DNA of 16,245 nt from an uncultured Acholeplasmataceae bacterium (GCA_905203475.1 CAJKWD010000027.1:1-16245); one strand, 5' to 3'; numbered from the stretch's first letter, positions 6,760 through 14,072 are shown. Numbers and translations are program-made. The notes: generated by a model not told the origin, from the letters alone.

Positions 6760-8196
6760 TTAGTCTAAAATATTTTTGAAAACAATTGTCTTTGTTCTTG
6801 ACATTTCTTTTAATGTAGTAGAAATACCTTCATTTCCGATTCCACTATGTTTCCATCCACCAAATGGCATTTCAGCAGCACGATAGAAACTTGCTCCATT
6901 GATAACTGCTCCACCACATTCTAGTGCATTACATACTTTGAAAGCCATTTTCATATCTTCTGTGAAGACACATCCACAAAGTCCATAGTTAGATTGGTTG
7001 GCAATTTCAATTGCTTCTTCTACTGTATCAAATCCAATAACTGGAATAACAGGTCCAAAGATTTCCATATCTTTTGCTACTTCCATATCTCTTGTTACAT
7101 TATCAAGAATTGTTGGTTCATAGAAAGCTCCATTACGATGTCCACCACATACAATTGTAGCTCCTGCAGCAACTGTTTCGTTTACTTGTTGTTCTACTCC
7201 AATTGCAGCTTTTTCACTGATTAAGCATCCGATTTCTGTTTCTGGATCTAATGGGTTACCAACTTTCATAGAAGCAATTTTTGCTTTCATTTTATCGATA
7301 AATTCTTGTTTTCTACTGTTGTGAATTAAAAATCTCTTACTAGCACAACATACTTGTCCTGTATTATATAATCTTCCCCATACAGTTTCTTCAATTGCTT
7401 TATCCATATCTCCGTCTTCTAAGAATAAGAAAGCATCATTTCCTCCTAATTCAAGCATAACGTGAGATAAATTTTGACTTGCAGTTTTCATTGTTTCCAT
7501 ACCAACTTTTGTACTTCCTGTTAAACTAATTAGATGTACTCCAGGATGTGCAGAAAGGGCACTTCCACATACTTCTCCACTACCAGATAAAATATTGATA
7601 ACACCATCTGGAATTCCTGCGATTTTTAAAAGTTCACAGTATTTATGTAATGTAAGTGGATTAGTACTTGATGGTTTTACAATAACCGCATTTCCCATAA
7701 CAAGTGCAGATGGTACTTTTTGTCCAAATAAATCACATGGGAAATTAAATGGAATAATACATGCAACAACACCAAGTGGTTCTTGTTGTGTAATTTGAAT
7801 TGTTTTTTCTTGTCCTGCTTCTGTTCCGGCAGGGATTACATTTCCATACATGTGTTTTGCTTTTTCAACATATCCACACGCAAATGTTCTTGTGTTTCCA
7901 ATTTCAATTCGAGCTTCACGAATTGGTTTTCCTGTTTCTTTACAAAGTAAGGTTGCTAAATCTTCAGCATTTTCTTCTACTAGATCAGCAAATTTTTCAA
8001 TGATTCTACCACGTTCATGTAGTGGTACTTTTGCCCATGTTTTTTGTGCTTCTACCGCTTTTTTAACACAAGCATCTACATCTTCTGCAGTTGCGTTTGG
8101 TACTGTGTCCAAAAGTTCATTGGTAGCAGGATTGTATACCTCAATTACTGCTCCATTACTTGCATCTTTAAATTCTCCAGCAACTAAATTCTTCAT
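6760..8196 (-). CDS. NAD(P)-dependent aldehyde dehydrogenase
   Basis: This full-length (478 aa) ALDH-superfamily enzyme oxidises an aldehyde to the acid with NAD(P). Visible landmarks are PFNFP with Asn151, KPSS at 174-177 in the cofactor site, LTGST at 225-229, the general base Glu249 in LELGG, the nucleophile Cys283 in GQVCC, and EIFGP at 378-382. Serine rather than glutamate after KPS suggests that NADP could be accepted, as in GabD-type succinate-semialdehyde dehydrogenases; this is inference and the substrate is not known. The start has an AGGAGG site at ideal spacing. It follows the FIST gene by 12 bases and shares its promoter, so the two should be co-expressed. A UUCG-capped terminator ends the unit. 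Confidence 0.93.
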   Translation of the reverse strand: MKNLVAGEFKDASNGAVIEVYNPATNELLDTVPNATAEDVDACVKKAVEAQKTWAKVPLHERGRIIEKFADLVEENAEDLATLLCKETGKPIREARIEIGNTRTFACGYVEKAKHMYGNVIPAGTEAGQEKTIQITQQEPLGVVACIIPFNFPCDLFGQKVPSALVMGNAVIVKPSSTNPLTLHKYCELLKIAGIPDGVINILSGSGEVCGSALSAHPGVHLISLTGSTKVGMETMKTASQNLSHVMLELGGNDAFLFLEDGDMDKAIEETVWGRLYNTGQVCCASKRFLIHNSRKQEFIDKMKAKIASMKVGNPLDPETEIGCLISEKAAIGVEQQVNETVAAGATIVCGGHRNGAFYEPTILDNVTRDMEVAKDMEIFGPVIPVIGFDTVEEAIEIANQSNYGLCGCVFTEDMKMAFKVCNALECGGAVINGASFYRAAEMPFGGWKHSGIGNEGISTTLKEMSRTKTIVFKNILD

Positions 8197-8208
8197 AGAT
8201 TCCTCCTT

Positions 8209-9375
8209 TTATTCTTCACTCATACCTGTGAATGATAGCATTAATCCTCCACAGCTATTTGCACTGTGATCACGATATCCGTATTCTCCGAATGTGAAAA
8301 TAGTAATAAATGGTACTCCATTTGCTTCTTTTACTAATTGTTTATGAACTTCGTCAATACGATCTCCAATTCCTAATTTTCTTCCACCACAGTGTACTAA
8401 GAAATATCCAGCAGCTTTTTTCTTTCCTAATTCGTCATTTACTGCTTTTAGTGCATTTCCAGTAGAGTCGATTAATTCATCTACTGTAGCTTCCATTAAC
8501 ATAGCACATGTTCCTACTGCTAAATGGTTTCCTACATTAATCATATGATCATCTGTTGATGACATAGGGTGACGAATCAAAGTCACATTTCCGATTGGAT
8601 CTTTTACTCCAAGTGGATTTAAGATAGATGCAGAAAGTAAATTACCTCCAGCTACTTCTTCTTCTTTCTTTCCTGTCCAATCCATGTATTTTTCTAATGA
8701 TGGTACTCCATCGATTTCAGCGATTGTTCTCTTTCCTTCAATTTTATTAATGATACCATATTTACCAGTTTCATTATAAGCACCTGTATATTCTGTTACA
8801 AATTTCTTATTTGTATAGAAGAATACAACAGCTACTCCGTCATTAAATACTTTATCATTACAGAAGATTGACCATTTTCCTTCTACTGTGTCATCAGCTG
8901 CACTACCACCAAAGAATGGTACACGTCCGATTACATCTTGAATACCTTTTAAATAATCTTCTTCTTCTTTTGGACTTGCTACCATATAGAAATAAGATGG
9001 TACTTTTGTACTGCCAGCATTCTTTACTGCTTCTACAGCAACTCTACGTCCAATTTGTCTTGCATCTTGTCCTGCCTCATGACAAGCTACTCCAACTGTT
9101 AAATCTGGGTCATCTAACATCATCATTCCAGAAAATCCATCCTCTGATGAAATAACTCCATCTGGAACCATGATTGCTCCACTACTTGTACATCCAACAA
9201 TTGGTGCACTAGTAACACTTTTTACTCCTTTCATAATTTCTTCTTGATCTTGTAATACAGAAGTAAATAAAAGTCCTACTTTTGGCTCCATTCCTTCGCT
9301 AGCCATTTTTGCTGTTGCTTCACCTGAAGCATAAGCGTCTTTTAAAACACTATAACCAACTTTTGTCTTTAACAT
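8209..9375 (-). CDS. Stand-alone FIST-domain protein
   Basis: This 388-aa cytosolic protein consists of FIST_N (about 30-215) and FIST_C (about 225-365) and nothing else. Landmarks are GCTSSGA at 61-67 and FGGSAADD at 155-162 in the N half, and AVGTCAMLMEAT at 286-297 and TFGEYGY at 361-367 in the C half. FIST is a predicted small-ligand sensor domain, usually joined to chemotaxis, kinase or cyclic-di-GMP domains, but no output module is present here. The GGGAG site 6 bases before ATG 9375 is good. It is the promoter-proximal gene of a two-gene operon with the aldehyde dehydrogenase, so a role in sensing, binding or delivering that enzyme's substrate is a fair guess. The domain call is firm; the function is open. 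Confidence 0.85.
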   Translation of the reverse strand: MLKTKVGYSVLKDAYASGEATAKMASEGMEPKVGLLFTSVLQDQEEIMKGVKSVTSAPIVGCTSSGAIMVPDGVISSEDGFSGMMMLDDPDLTVGVACHEAGQDARQIGRRVAVEAVKNAGSTKVPSYFYMVASPKEEEDYLKGIQDVIGRVPFFGGSAADDTVEGKWSIFCNDKVFNDGVAVVFFYTNKKFVTEYTGAYNETGKYGIINKIEGKRTIAEIDGVPSLEKYMDWTGKKEEEVAGGNLLSASILNPLGVKDPIGNVTLIRHPMSSTDDHMINVGNHLAVGTCAMLMEATVDELIDSTGNALKAVNDELGKKKAAGYFLVHCGGRKLGIGDRIDEVHKQLVKEANGVPFITIFTFGEYGYRDHSANSCGGLMLSFTGMSEE

Positions 9376-9438
9376 ATTAGCTCCCTTCTTTTAGGATGTG
9401 GATAGAATCATACATATTCTACCTATTTTCCTAGTTTT

Positions 9439-9447
9439 ATTATAACA
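9439..9447 (-). promoter_or_regulatory. Extended -10 promoter of the FIST-aldehyde dehydrogenase operon
   Basis: The minus strand reads TGTTATAAT, an extended -10. The -35 region falls inside the glmS terminator stem and has only a weak match (TTCCTT). The leader to ATG 9375 is about 55 bases. It contains no clear riboswitch. Confidence 0.6.
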
Positions 9448-9451
9448 CAAT

Positions 9452-9489
9452 AAAAGAAATTAAGGAATGTTTCGTCCTTAATTTCTTTT
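9452..9489. terminator. Intrinsic terminator downstream of glmS
   Basis: A perfect 15-bp stem of AAAAGAAATTAAGGA (9452-9466) with TCCTTAATTTCTTTT (9475-9489) and an 8-base loop. A- and T-rich arm ends make it usable in both directions. It lies 14 bases after the glmS stop codon. Confidence 0.88.
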
Positions 9490-9502
9490 GTTTTACATTT
9501 TT

Positions 9503-11296
9503 TTACTCAACTGTAACCGACTTTGCTAGATTACGAGGATGATCAATATCTAAATGAAGTGTTTTTGCAACCTGATAACTAAGTAACTGAAACGGAATCA
9601 TAGTAATGATTGGTTGAAAAAGAGGTCCTACATCAGGAACAATGATTTTCTCGTCCACTTCTGTTTCTTCTTCTGCAGTATTTAATGTTGTCAAAATGAC
9701 GTAGGCTCCTCTTGCTTTTACTTCCATTAAATTACTTTTTGTTTTTTCGTATGTATTTTTATCAGTAGCGATTGCAAATACTGGAGTTCCTTCTTCTATT
9801 AAAGAAATCGTTCCATGTTTTAATTCTCCAGCTGCATAGGCACTACTATTTAAATAGGATACTTCTTTTAATTTCAATGAAGCTTCCATAGATAGAGCAT
9901 AATCACTTTGTCTACCAATAAAAAAGTTAGCAGGTTTAGATACAATTTTTGAAATCCATGAGAAATGTTCAAAGCTTTTTAAACATGGTTGGATGACTTG
10001 TAGCATTTTTTCTTTTCCTTCTTGATATGTTTGTTCTAAAGAAGATGTCCATGTCTTTCTCGCTTTCATCCACTCTCTTAAAATAATTACGAAAAGAGCG
10101 ACTTGACTACTATAGCCCTTGGTTGTTGCGACTGCTCTTTCCTCTCCAGCTCTCATATAATATACATAATCTGTCAATCTTGACAATGTAGAATTGTAAA
10201 CATTGACAATTGCTAAACTGTCAATATGCATTTCTTTTATTTTCTTGGCACAATGAATGGTATCAGCTGTTTCTCCCGATTGAGAAACAAAAATAACTAA
10301 CGTATTTTGATCAGCCAAGATAGGTTGATAACGATATTCGCTTGCGTATTCAATTTCTACGGGGAACTGTGCAAAATGAGCAAATAGACTTTTTCCAATA
10401 CATCCTGCATGATAAGCACTACCACATGCGACAATTTGAATTTTATTGTACCTGCGATAATCTGGTATTGAATGCATATTATTATTTTCATAGAATGTAA
10501 ATAAATCAGTCAAGACGTTTGGAATATCATAAATTTCTTTATGCATATAACAATCATATCCTTCTTTATTTGACAAAATATCTTGCTCATCTAACACTTC
10601 TATCTTTTTTTCTACTTCTTTTCCGTCTTTATAAACATGCCATGCGTTCTTACCAATGATTCCATATTCAAAATCATCTAATAACACATACTGGCTGGTA
10701 AATTCACGAAATGCCTGATAATCACTTGCGACAAACATTTCACCTATTCCCACTCCTAATAATAAAGGAGAGTCCTTTTTCATAACATATAAATGTTCTA
10801 AGTCATCCTCATTACAACAGGCAATGGCATAAGAGCCTTTTACTCTTGCCATTGTATATTCTATAGCTTGTTTCATATCTTGATATTTTTCTAATGCATC
10901 ATTTAAAAAAGCCACAAATACTTCTGTATCTGTATCAGAGATAAATTTGATTCCTTTACACTCTAACTCTTTTTTTAATTCATCCATATTTTCAATAATA
11001 CCATTATGTACTGCTACAATTTTACCATATCTATGGGGATGCGCATTTATTTCATTGGCTTCACCATGTGTAGCCCATCTTGTATGGCCAATTCCCATTT
11101 CTGTTAATACATTGCAATCGACAACTTCTTCTAGACAATGTAATTTACCGGCTTTCTTTATCACTTTTATTTGACCATCTTCAAAATATGCGATTCCAGC
11201 TGAGTCATATCCACGATATTCAAGGCGCCCTAAGCCTTTTAGTAATACATTGATCGTTTTTTCTTTATGACCAATGTATCCGACAATTCCGCACAT
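9503..11296 (-). CDS. glmS: Glutamine-fructose-6-phosphate aminotransferase (isomerizing)
   Basis: GlmS makes glucosamine-6-phosphate from fructose-6-phosphate and glutamine, the first committed step to peptidoglycan and other amino sugars. The 597-aa protein has the usual length. The N-terminal class II glutaminase starts MCGIVGYIG with the nucleophile Cys2, then GHTRWATHG at 70-78 and NGIIEN at 98-103. Two sugar-isomerase (SIS) domains follow, roughly 285-415 and 450-590, with CGSAYHAG and SQSGETADT. The C-terminus is the family's DHPRNLAKSVTVE. ATG 11296 follows a GGAAGG site by 4 bases. The gene is controlled by the glmS ribozyme in its leader (11305-11450), which cleaves the mRNA when glucosamine-6-phosphate is plentiful. 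Confidence 0.98.
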   Translation of the reverse strand: MCGIVGYIGHKEKTINVLLKGLGRLEYRGYDSAGIAYFEDGQIKVIKKAGKLHCLEEVVDCNVLTEMGIGHTRWATHGEANEINAHPHRYGKIVAVHNGIIENMDELKKELECKGIKFISDTDTEVFVAFLNDALEKYQDMKQAIEYTMARVKGSYAIACCNEDDLEHLYVMKKDSPLLLGVGIGEMFVASDYQAFREFTSQYVLLDDFEYGIIGKNAWHVYKDGKEVEKKIEVLDEQDILSNKEGYDCYMHKEIYDIPNVLTDLFTFYENNNMHSIPDYRRYNKIQIVACGSAYHAGCIGKSLFAHFAQFPVEIEYASEYRYQPILADQNTLVIFVSQSGETADTIHCAKKIKEMHIDSLAIVNVYNSTLSRLTDYVYYMRAGEERAVATTKGYSSQVALFVIILREWMKARKTWTSSLEQTYQEGKEKMLQVIQPCLKSFEHFSWISKIVSKPANFFIGRQSDYALSMEASLKLKEVSYLNSSAYAAGELKHGTISLIEEGTPVFAIATDKNTYEKTKSNLMEVKARGAYVILTTLNTAEEETEVDEKIIVPDVGPLFQPIITMIPFQLLSYQVAKTLHLDIDHPRNLAKSVTVE

Positions 11297-11304
11297 ATAA
11301 CCTT

Positions 11305-11450
11305 CCTTTCGTGGTGCAATATATGTTTTGTTGTAATCTTGATTTTACTTTTTGTCATATATTTTACGATTACCACCAACCGTAGTAGAATCCGCCGAAT
11401 CTTTCGATACTACTAATCCTCGTCAACCTATTCGGTCCAGGCGCTAATTA
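11305..11450 (-). ncRNA. glmS: glmS ribozyme-riboswitch
   Basis: On the minus strand the conserved core is unmistakable: AGCGCC at the cleavage site, then GGACCGAATAGGTTGACGAG, a stem GTAGTA...TACTAC around ATCGAAAGATTCGGCGGAT, then GGTTGGTGG and the partner CACCACGAAAGG at the 3' end. A GTAATC/GATTAC stem lies between. Cleavage is expected between A(-1) at 11445 and G(+1) at 11444. Bound glucosamine-6-phosphate acts as cofactor for cleavage, and the downstream RNA is then degraded, lowering GlmS. The 3' end runs into the glmS ribosome binding site (11301-11308). Confidence 0.95.
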
Positions 11451-11478
11451 AAACCTTACTCCTTTCTCGATTTTAATT
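11446..11478 (-). other. Leader hairpin abutting the glmS cleavage site
   Basis: AATTAAAA (minus strand 11478-11471) pairs with TTTTAATT (11453-11446) around a 17-base loop that holds AAAGGAG. The 3' arm ends exactly at the base before A(-1) of the ribozyme. It would remain on the small fragment released by cleavage. A role is not known; the pairing is seen in sequence only. Confidence 0.4.
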
Positions 11479-11487
11479 TTCTATTTC

Positions 11488-11516
11488 ATTATATACAATT
11501 TTTAATAATTTGACAA
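11488..11516 (-). promoter_or_regulatory. Promoter of glmS
   Basis: TTGTCA (11516-11511) and TATAAT (11493-11488) on the minus strand, 17 bases apart. The predicted start at about 11481 leaves roughly 36 bases of leader before the ribozyme cleavage site. Confidence 0.78.
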
Positions 11517-11547
11517 ATATACACATAATTTTGTCCCTTTCAAAATA

Positions 11548-11576
11548 TTGTAATACTAGAAAAAAACATGTATAAT
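11548..11576 (+). promoter_or_regulatory. Promoter of the CmpB-type gene
   Basis: TTGTAA at 11548-11553 and TATAAT at 11571-11576 with a 17-base spacer. The predicted start lies about 20 bases before ATG 11603. It is divergent from the glmS promoter; the -35 elements are about 30 bases apart. Confidence 0.75.
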
Positions 11577-11602
11577 TGGTGATATAGAAATATGGTGTTA
11601 GC

Positions 11603-12277
11603 ATGAGAAATTTAGAAATTTTATTTCTTTTATTTATGATATATTCCTTTCTAGGATGGCTTGTCGATATTGCAGGCAATTATTTATCACAGCGAAAAAT
11701 AATTAATCGTGGTGTTTTTATTGGCCCTTATTGTCCTATTTATGGAGTAGGAGCATTATTAATTACCTTTTTCTTGCATTTAATTCCTGTTGATAATTAT
11801 TTGTTTGTATTTATCTCTTGTGTTTTCATATGTGCAGTACTGGAGTATGTAACAAGTTATGTATTAGAAAAACTATTTCATGCTAGATGGTGGGATTATT
11901 CGGACGAAATGTTTAACTTAAATGGAAGAATTTGCTTAAAGACAATGTTTCCATTTGGATTGTTAGGAATTCTTATTTTCTATGTAACCAATCCATTCTT
12001 TCTTTACTTTTTATCACAGATTTCAAACTCTCTTCTGACAATCATTTCCATTATGCTACTGTTGATATTTGTTATTGATATGATTTTATCATTTCAAGTA
12101 CTAATTCACTTCAGAGCATTGATTTCAAGTTCAAAAGCTAAAGATAAAACAAATGATATTCGTAACATCATGAAAGACAAAATTAAAAAACACCGTCGTA
12201 TTCATCAACGTCTATTAAATGCTTATCCATTAATTTCTAAAAAGTTAAATGCTTTTTTGAAAAAGATTAAACTATAA
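11603..12277 (+). CDS. CmpB-type (PF06541) integral membrane protein
   Basis: This 224-aa membrane protein has spans near residues 5-25, 43-62, 66-86, 113-134 and 143-167 and a very basic C-terminal tail (about 170-224). The family pattern is visible: FLGWLVD at the end of span 1, NRGVFIGPYCPIYGVG at 35-50, EYVTSYVLEKLFHARWWDYS at 81-100, and NLNGRICL at 105-112. The family was named a putative ABC-transporter type IV permease, but no ATPase gene lies beside this one and the function is unproven. The ribosome site (GGTG, 5 bases before ATG) is weak. The gene stands alone between its own promoter and terminator. Confidence 0.8.
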   Translation: MRNLEILFLLFMIYSFLGWLVDIAGNYLSQRKIINRGVFIGPYCPIYGVGALLITFFLHLIPVDNYLFVFISCVFICAVLEYVTSYVLEKLFHARWWDYSDEMFNLNGRICLKTMFPFGLLGILIFYVTNPFFLYFLSQISNSLLTIISIMLLLIFVIDMILSFQVLIHFRALISSSKAKDKTNDIRNIMKDKIKKHRRIHQRLLNAYPLISKKLNAFLKKIKL

Positions 12278-12309
12278 AAAAGAAACCATACAAAATTGTA
12301 TGGTTTTTT
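12278..12309. terminator. Intrinsic terminator of the CmpB-type gene
   Basis: AAACCATACAA (12283-12293) pairs with TTGTATGGTTT (12296-12306) and is followed by T to 12309. A-rich sequence precedes it, so it may also work on the minus strand. Confidence 0.88.
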
Positions 12310-12325
12310 ATAATAAGCTCATGGT

Positions 12326-12352
12326 AGAAGAAAAGCCGGATATTCCAGCTTT
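12326..12352 (-). terminator. Intrinsic terminator of the Ser-fMet-Asp-Phe tRNA operon
   Basis: On the minus strand AAAGCTGG (12352-12345) pairs with CCGGCTTT (12339-12332, one G-U) around a 5-base loop, followed by TTTCTTCT. It lies 10 bases after tRNA-Phe. Confidence 0.78.
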
Positions 12353-12362
12353 CAATTCAATA

Positions 12363-12438
12363 TGGTGGCTCCGAATGGAATCGAACCATCGACACAGGGA
12401 TTTTCAGTCCCTTGCTCTACCGACTGAGCTACAGAGCC
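12363..12438 (-). tRNA. tRNA-Phe (anticodon GAA)
   Basis: The cloverleaf has acceptor GGCTCTG with CGGAGCC (one G-U), anticodon stem AGGGA/TCCCT, loop CTGAAAA, T-arm ATGGTTCGATTCCAT and an encoded CCA. It is the last gene of the minus-strand tRNA operon, 3 bases after tRNA-Asp. Confidence 0.97.
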
Positions 12439-12441
12439 AAA

Positions 12442-12517
12442 TGGCGGTCCCGACGAGAATCGAACTCGCGATCTTCTGCGTGACAGGCAGACGTGATAAC
12501 CGCTACACCACGGGACC
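12442..12517 (-). tRNA. tRNA-Asp (anticodon GTC)
   Basis: Acceptor GGTCCCG with CGGGACC, anticodon stem TCTGC/GCAGA around loop CTGTCAC, T-arm CGAGTTCGATTCTCG, discriminator G and an encoded CCA. It lies 2 bases after tRNA-fMet. Confidence 0.97.
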
Positions 12518-12519
12518 AT

Positions 12520-12596
<77 letters not shown>

Positions 12597-12612
12597 ATAT
12601 CAAAATTATAAA

Positions 12613-12703
12613 TGGCGGAGAAAGAGGGATTCGAACCCCCGCGCCGTTTCCGACCTCCCGGTTTTCAAGACCGGTCCCTTCAACCAGACTTGGGTATTTC
12701 TCC
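12613..12703 (-). tRNA. tRNA-Ser (anticodon TGA)
   Basis: A 91-base class II tRNA with a long variable arm. Acceptor GGAGAAA pairs with TTTCTCC, the anticodon stem CCGGT/ACCGG encloses CTTGAAA, and the T-arm has GGGGGTTCGAATCCCTC. CCA is encoded. It is the first gene of the Ser-fMet-Asp-Phe operon. Its 5' end and the bases before it recur at 12836-12850. Confidence 0.97.
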
Positions 12704-12713
12704 ACATAGATAA
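12699..12713. repeat. 15-bp repeat, copy 1 (5' end of tRNA-Ser)
   Basis: TCTCCACATAGATAA covers the first five bases of tRNA-Ser and the ten before it. An exact copy lies at 12836-12850. Confidence 0.7.
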
Positions 12714-12739
12714 TATATGTCTTTTCAGACGACAAATGA

Positions 12740-12769
12740 ATTATATCATAAGTTTTTTTCTTATGTCAA
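12740..12769 (-). promoter_or_regulatory. Promoter of the Ser-fMet-Asp-Phe tRNA operon
   Basis: Minus-strand TTGACA (12769-12764) and an extended -10 TGATATAAT (TATAAT at 12745-12740) with an 18-base spacer. This is among the strongest promoters in the window. The spacer holds an inverted repeat CATAAG-N7-CTTATG (12747-12765). Confidence 0.88.
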
Positions 12770-12835
12770 CTCATTTCATAAGAAAATGCTATGATTTTTA
12801 TAAAAATAATGGTTTTTTTAATCAGAACGAATAAA

Positions 12836-12850
12836 TCTCCACATAGATAA
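12836..12850. repeat. 15-bp repeat, copy 2 (tRNA-Ser 5' fragment)
   Basis: An exact copy of 12699-12713, here followed by no tRNA. It lies just beyond the tRNA-Leu terminator and looks like the scar of a duplication or rearrangement at this tRNA locus. Confidence 0.6.
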
Positions 12851-12877
12851 AATTAAAAGCCGTATCAAAACGGCTTT
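12851..12877 (-). terminator. Intrinsic terminator of tRNA-Leu
   Basis: AAAGCCGT (12856-12863) pairs with ACGGCTTT (12870-12877) around ATCAAA; on the minus strand the stem is followed by TTTTAATTTT. It separates tRNA-Leu from the next tRNA operon. Confidence 0.82.
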
Positions 12878-12886
12878 AAATTTCGT

Positions 12887-12975
12887 TGGTGCCTAAGGCC
12901 GGACTTGAACCGGCATGAGGTTTAACCCTCGCAGGATTTTAAGTCCTGTGCGTCTACCTATTCCGCCACTCAGGC
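12887..12975 (-). tRNA. tRNA-Leu (anticodon TAA)
   Basis: An 89-base class II tRNA. Acceptor GCCTGAG pairs with CTTAGGC, the anticodon stem CAGGA/TCCTG encloses CTTAAAA, the variable arm is long, and the T-arm has GCCGGTTCAAGTCCGGC. CCA is encoded. It reads TTA and TTG, abundant Leu codons in AT-rich genomes. It has its own promoter and terminator. Confidence 0.97.
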
Positions 12976-12996
12976 AATTTCCTTTGAACACTTCTA

Positions 12997-13025
12997 AGTA
13001 TACAATAAAATAATAATCTTGGCAA
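12997..13025 (-). promoter_or_regulatory. Promoter of tRNA-Leu
   Basis: Minus-strand TTGCCA (13025-13020) and TATACT (13002-12997) with a 17-base spacer, placing the start about 15 bases before the tRNA 5' end. Confidence 0.75.
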
Positions 13026-13029
13026 GTAT

Positions 13030-13048
13030 TTTCAAACATATTTTGAAA
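13030..13048. repeat. Inverted repeat in the tRNA-Leu/membrane-protein intergenic region
   Basis: TTTCAAA-CATAT-TTTGAAA lies between two divergent promoters. It could be a regulator site or chance AT-rich symmetry. Confidence 0.25.
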
Positions 13049-13082
13049 TTTTTTCTATTCTGCTCTGAAATTAGATTGTTCA

Positions 13083-13091
13083 TGGTATAAT
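13083..13091 (+). promoter_or_regulatory. Extended -10 promoter of the 299-aa membrane protein gene
   Basis: TGGTATAAT, an extended -10 without a clear -35. The predicted start is about 16 bases before ATG 13114. Confidence 0.6.
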
Positions 13092-13113
13092 AAATGAGAT
13101 AGGAGATGAGTAA

Positions 13114-14013
13114 ATGAAAGATACTTTACAAGATATCAGTGCAACTTTTTTGTCTATTGTTTTATTTATATGTATTATATGCTTATCTAGTATTCTAGTA
13201 TTTCAAAATATGACTACAAAAGAAAATATGAAACAAATTGTCAAAGATACAGATTTTACCACTGAAATTAAAAATCGTACAGAAACAAAACAAATGAATG
13301 ATATTTTCAATGATATTTATGTTGTTGCTGATAAATACCATATCCCCGAACAATTTATCGACAGTGTATTAAATGATTCGACAACGAAAGATTTTTTAGG
13401 AACTGTTGCTGCAAATGTCATTGATGAAACATTAACAGGAAAAGAAGAAAAAATATTAACAGAAGAAGATTTAAATCAATTACTTGAAAATAATATTGAT
13501 CATTTTCAAGAAGTAAGTAATATTCAATTAAACGAAGAGCAACAACAAAACTTTTTAAACCTTGCTAAGGAGCATTCTGCAACAATTATTGAAATATTAC
13601 CAACCACTGCAGAATTACAATCTTATCTAAGTCCTAGTATGATTGATGGTATCAAACAATTGAATAGCAATATCCTTCTATATACATTGATTGGAATTAT
13701 CATTATTTCTTCAATACTTATTTTACTTTTAAAATGGAAAGAAAAAACTTGGTTACTTTATTTTGCGACGCCACTATTCTTTTCTGGTGTCGTACTAGTT
13801 ATGTTAGCATATGCATCACCGACAATTCTATCTGTATTATTACAATCTAGCAATGATTTATTATATTTATTTGTAGATCAATTAGCAATTCACTTAAAAG
13901 AAAACTTAACAACTATTGGCATTATATTATTTATTAGTTCTATTTTAATATACTTTATTTATTTTATCCAAAAAAAATTGTTATTAAAACATTCCATATC
14001 AAGTAAGCAATAG
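13114..14013 (+). CDS. Uncharacterised membrane protein with large extracytoplasmic domain
   Basis: I do not recognise a family for this 299-aa protein. One membrane span lies near the N-terminus (about 11-31). A hydrophilic, acidic, Asn/Gln/Glu-rich region of roughly 150 residues follows (32-186), then three spans near 187-207, 213-233 and 267-287, and a short basic tail. The first span may be an uncleaved signal anchor that places the 32-186 region outside. The segment QIVKDTDFTTEIKNRTETKQMNDIFNDI looks helical. ATG 13114 follows an AGGAG site by 8 bases. It has its own promoter and a terminator that overlaps its stop codon, so it is not clearly in an operon with the next gene. Confidence 0.7.
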   Translation: MKDTLQDISATFLSIVLFICIICLSSILVFQNMTTKENMKQIVKDTDFTTEIKNRTETKQMNDIFNDIYVVADKYHIPEQFIDSVLNDSTTKDFLGTVAANVIDETLTGKEEKILTEEDLNQLLENNIDHFQEVSNIQLNEEQQQNFLNLAKEHSATIIEILPTTAELQSYLSPSMIDGIKQLNSNILLYTLIGIIIISSILILLLKWKEKTWLLYFATPLFFSGVVLVMLAYASPTILSVLLQSSNDLLYLFVDQLAIHLKENLTTIGIILFISSILIYFIYFIQKKLLLKHSISSKQ

Positions 14014-14027
14014 CTTACTTTTCTTAT
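14001..14027 (+). terminator. Intrinsic terminator overlapping a stop codon
   Basis: AAGTAAGC (14001-14008) pairs with GCTTACTT (14013-14020) around AATA, followed by TTCTTATT. The TAG stop (14011-14013) sits in the loop and stem. Confidence 0.75.
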
Positions 14028-14072
14028 TCATATTTTCTTTACTAGTACATAAATTTTATTGAGGTGAATAGG

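Noticed and set aside
7850..8269. 139-codon plus-strand frame opposite the aldehyde dehydrogenase
   Set aside because: It lies antisense to clear coding sequence with ALDH motifs, has no ribosome site and crosses into the FIST gene end.
14064..14072. GTG start three codons upstream for the YutH-like gene
   Set aside because: The GTG is inside the GAGGTG ribosome site that serves ATG 14073.
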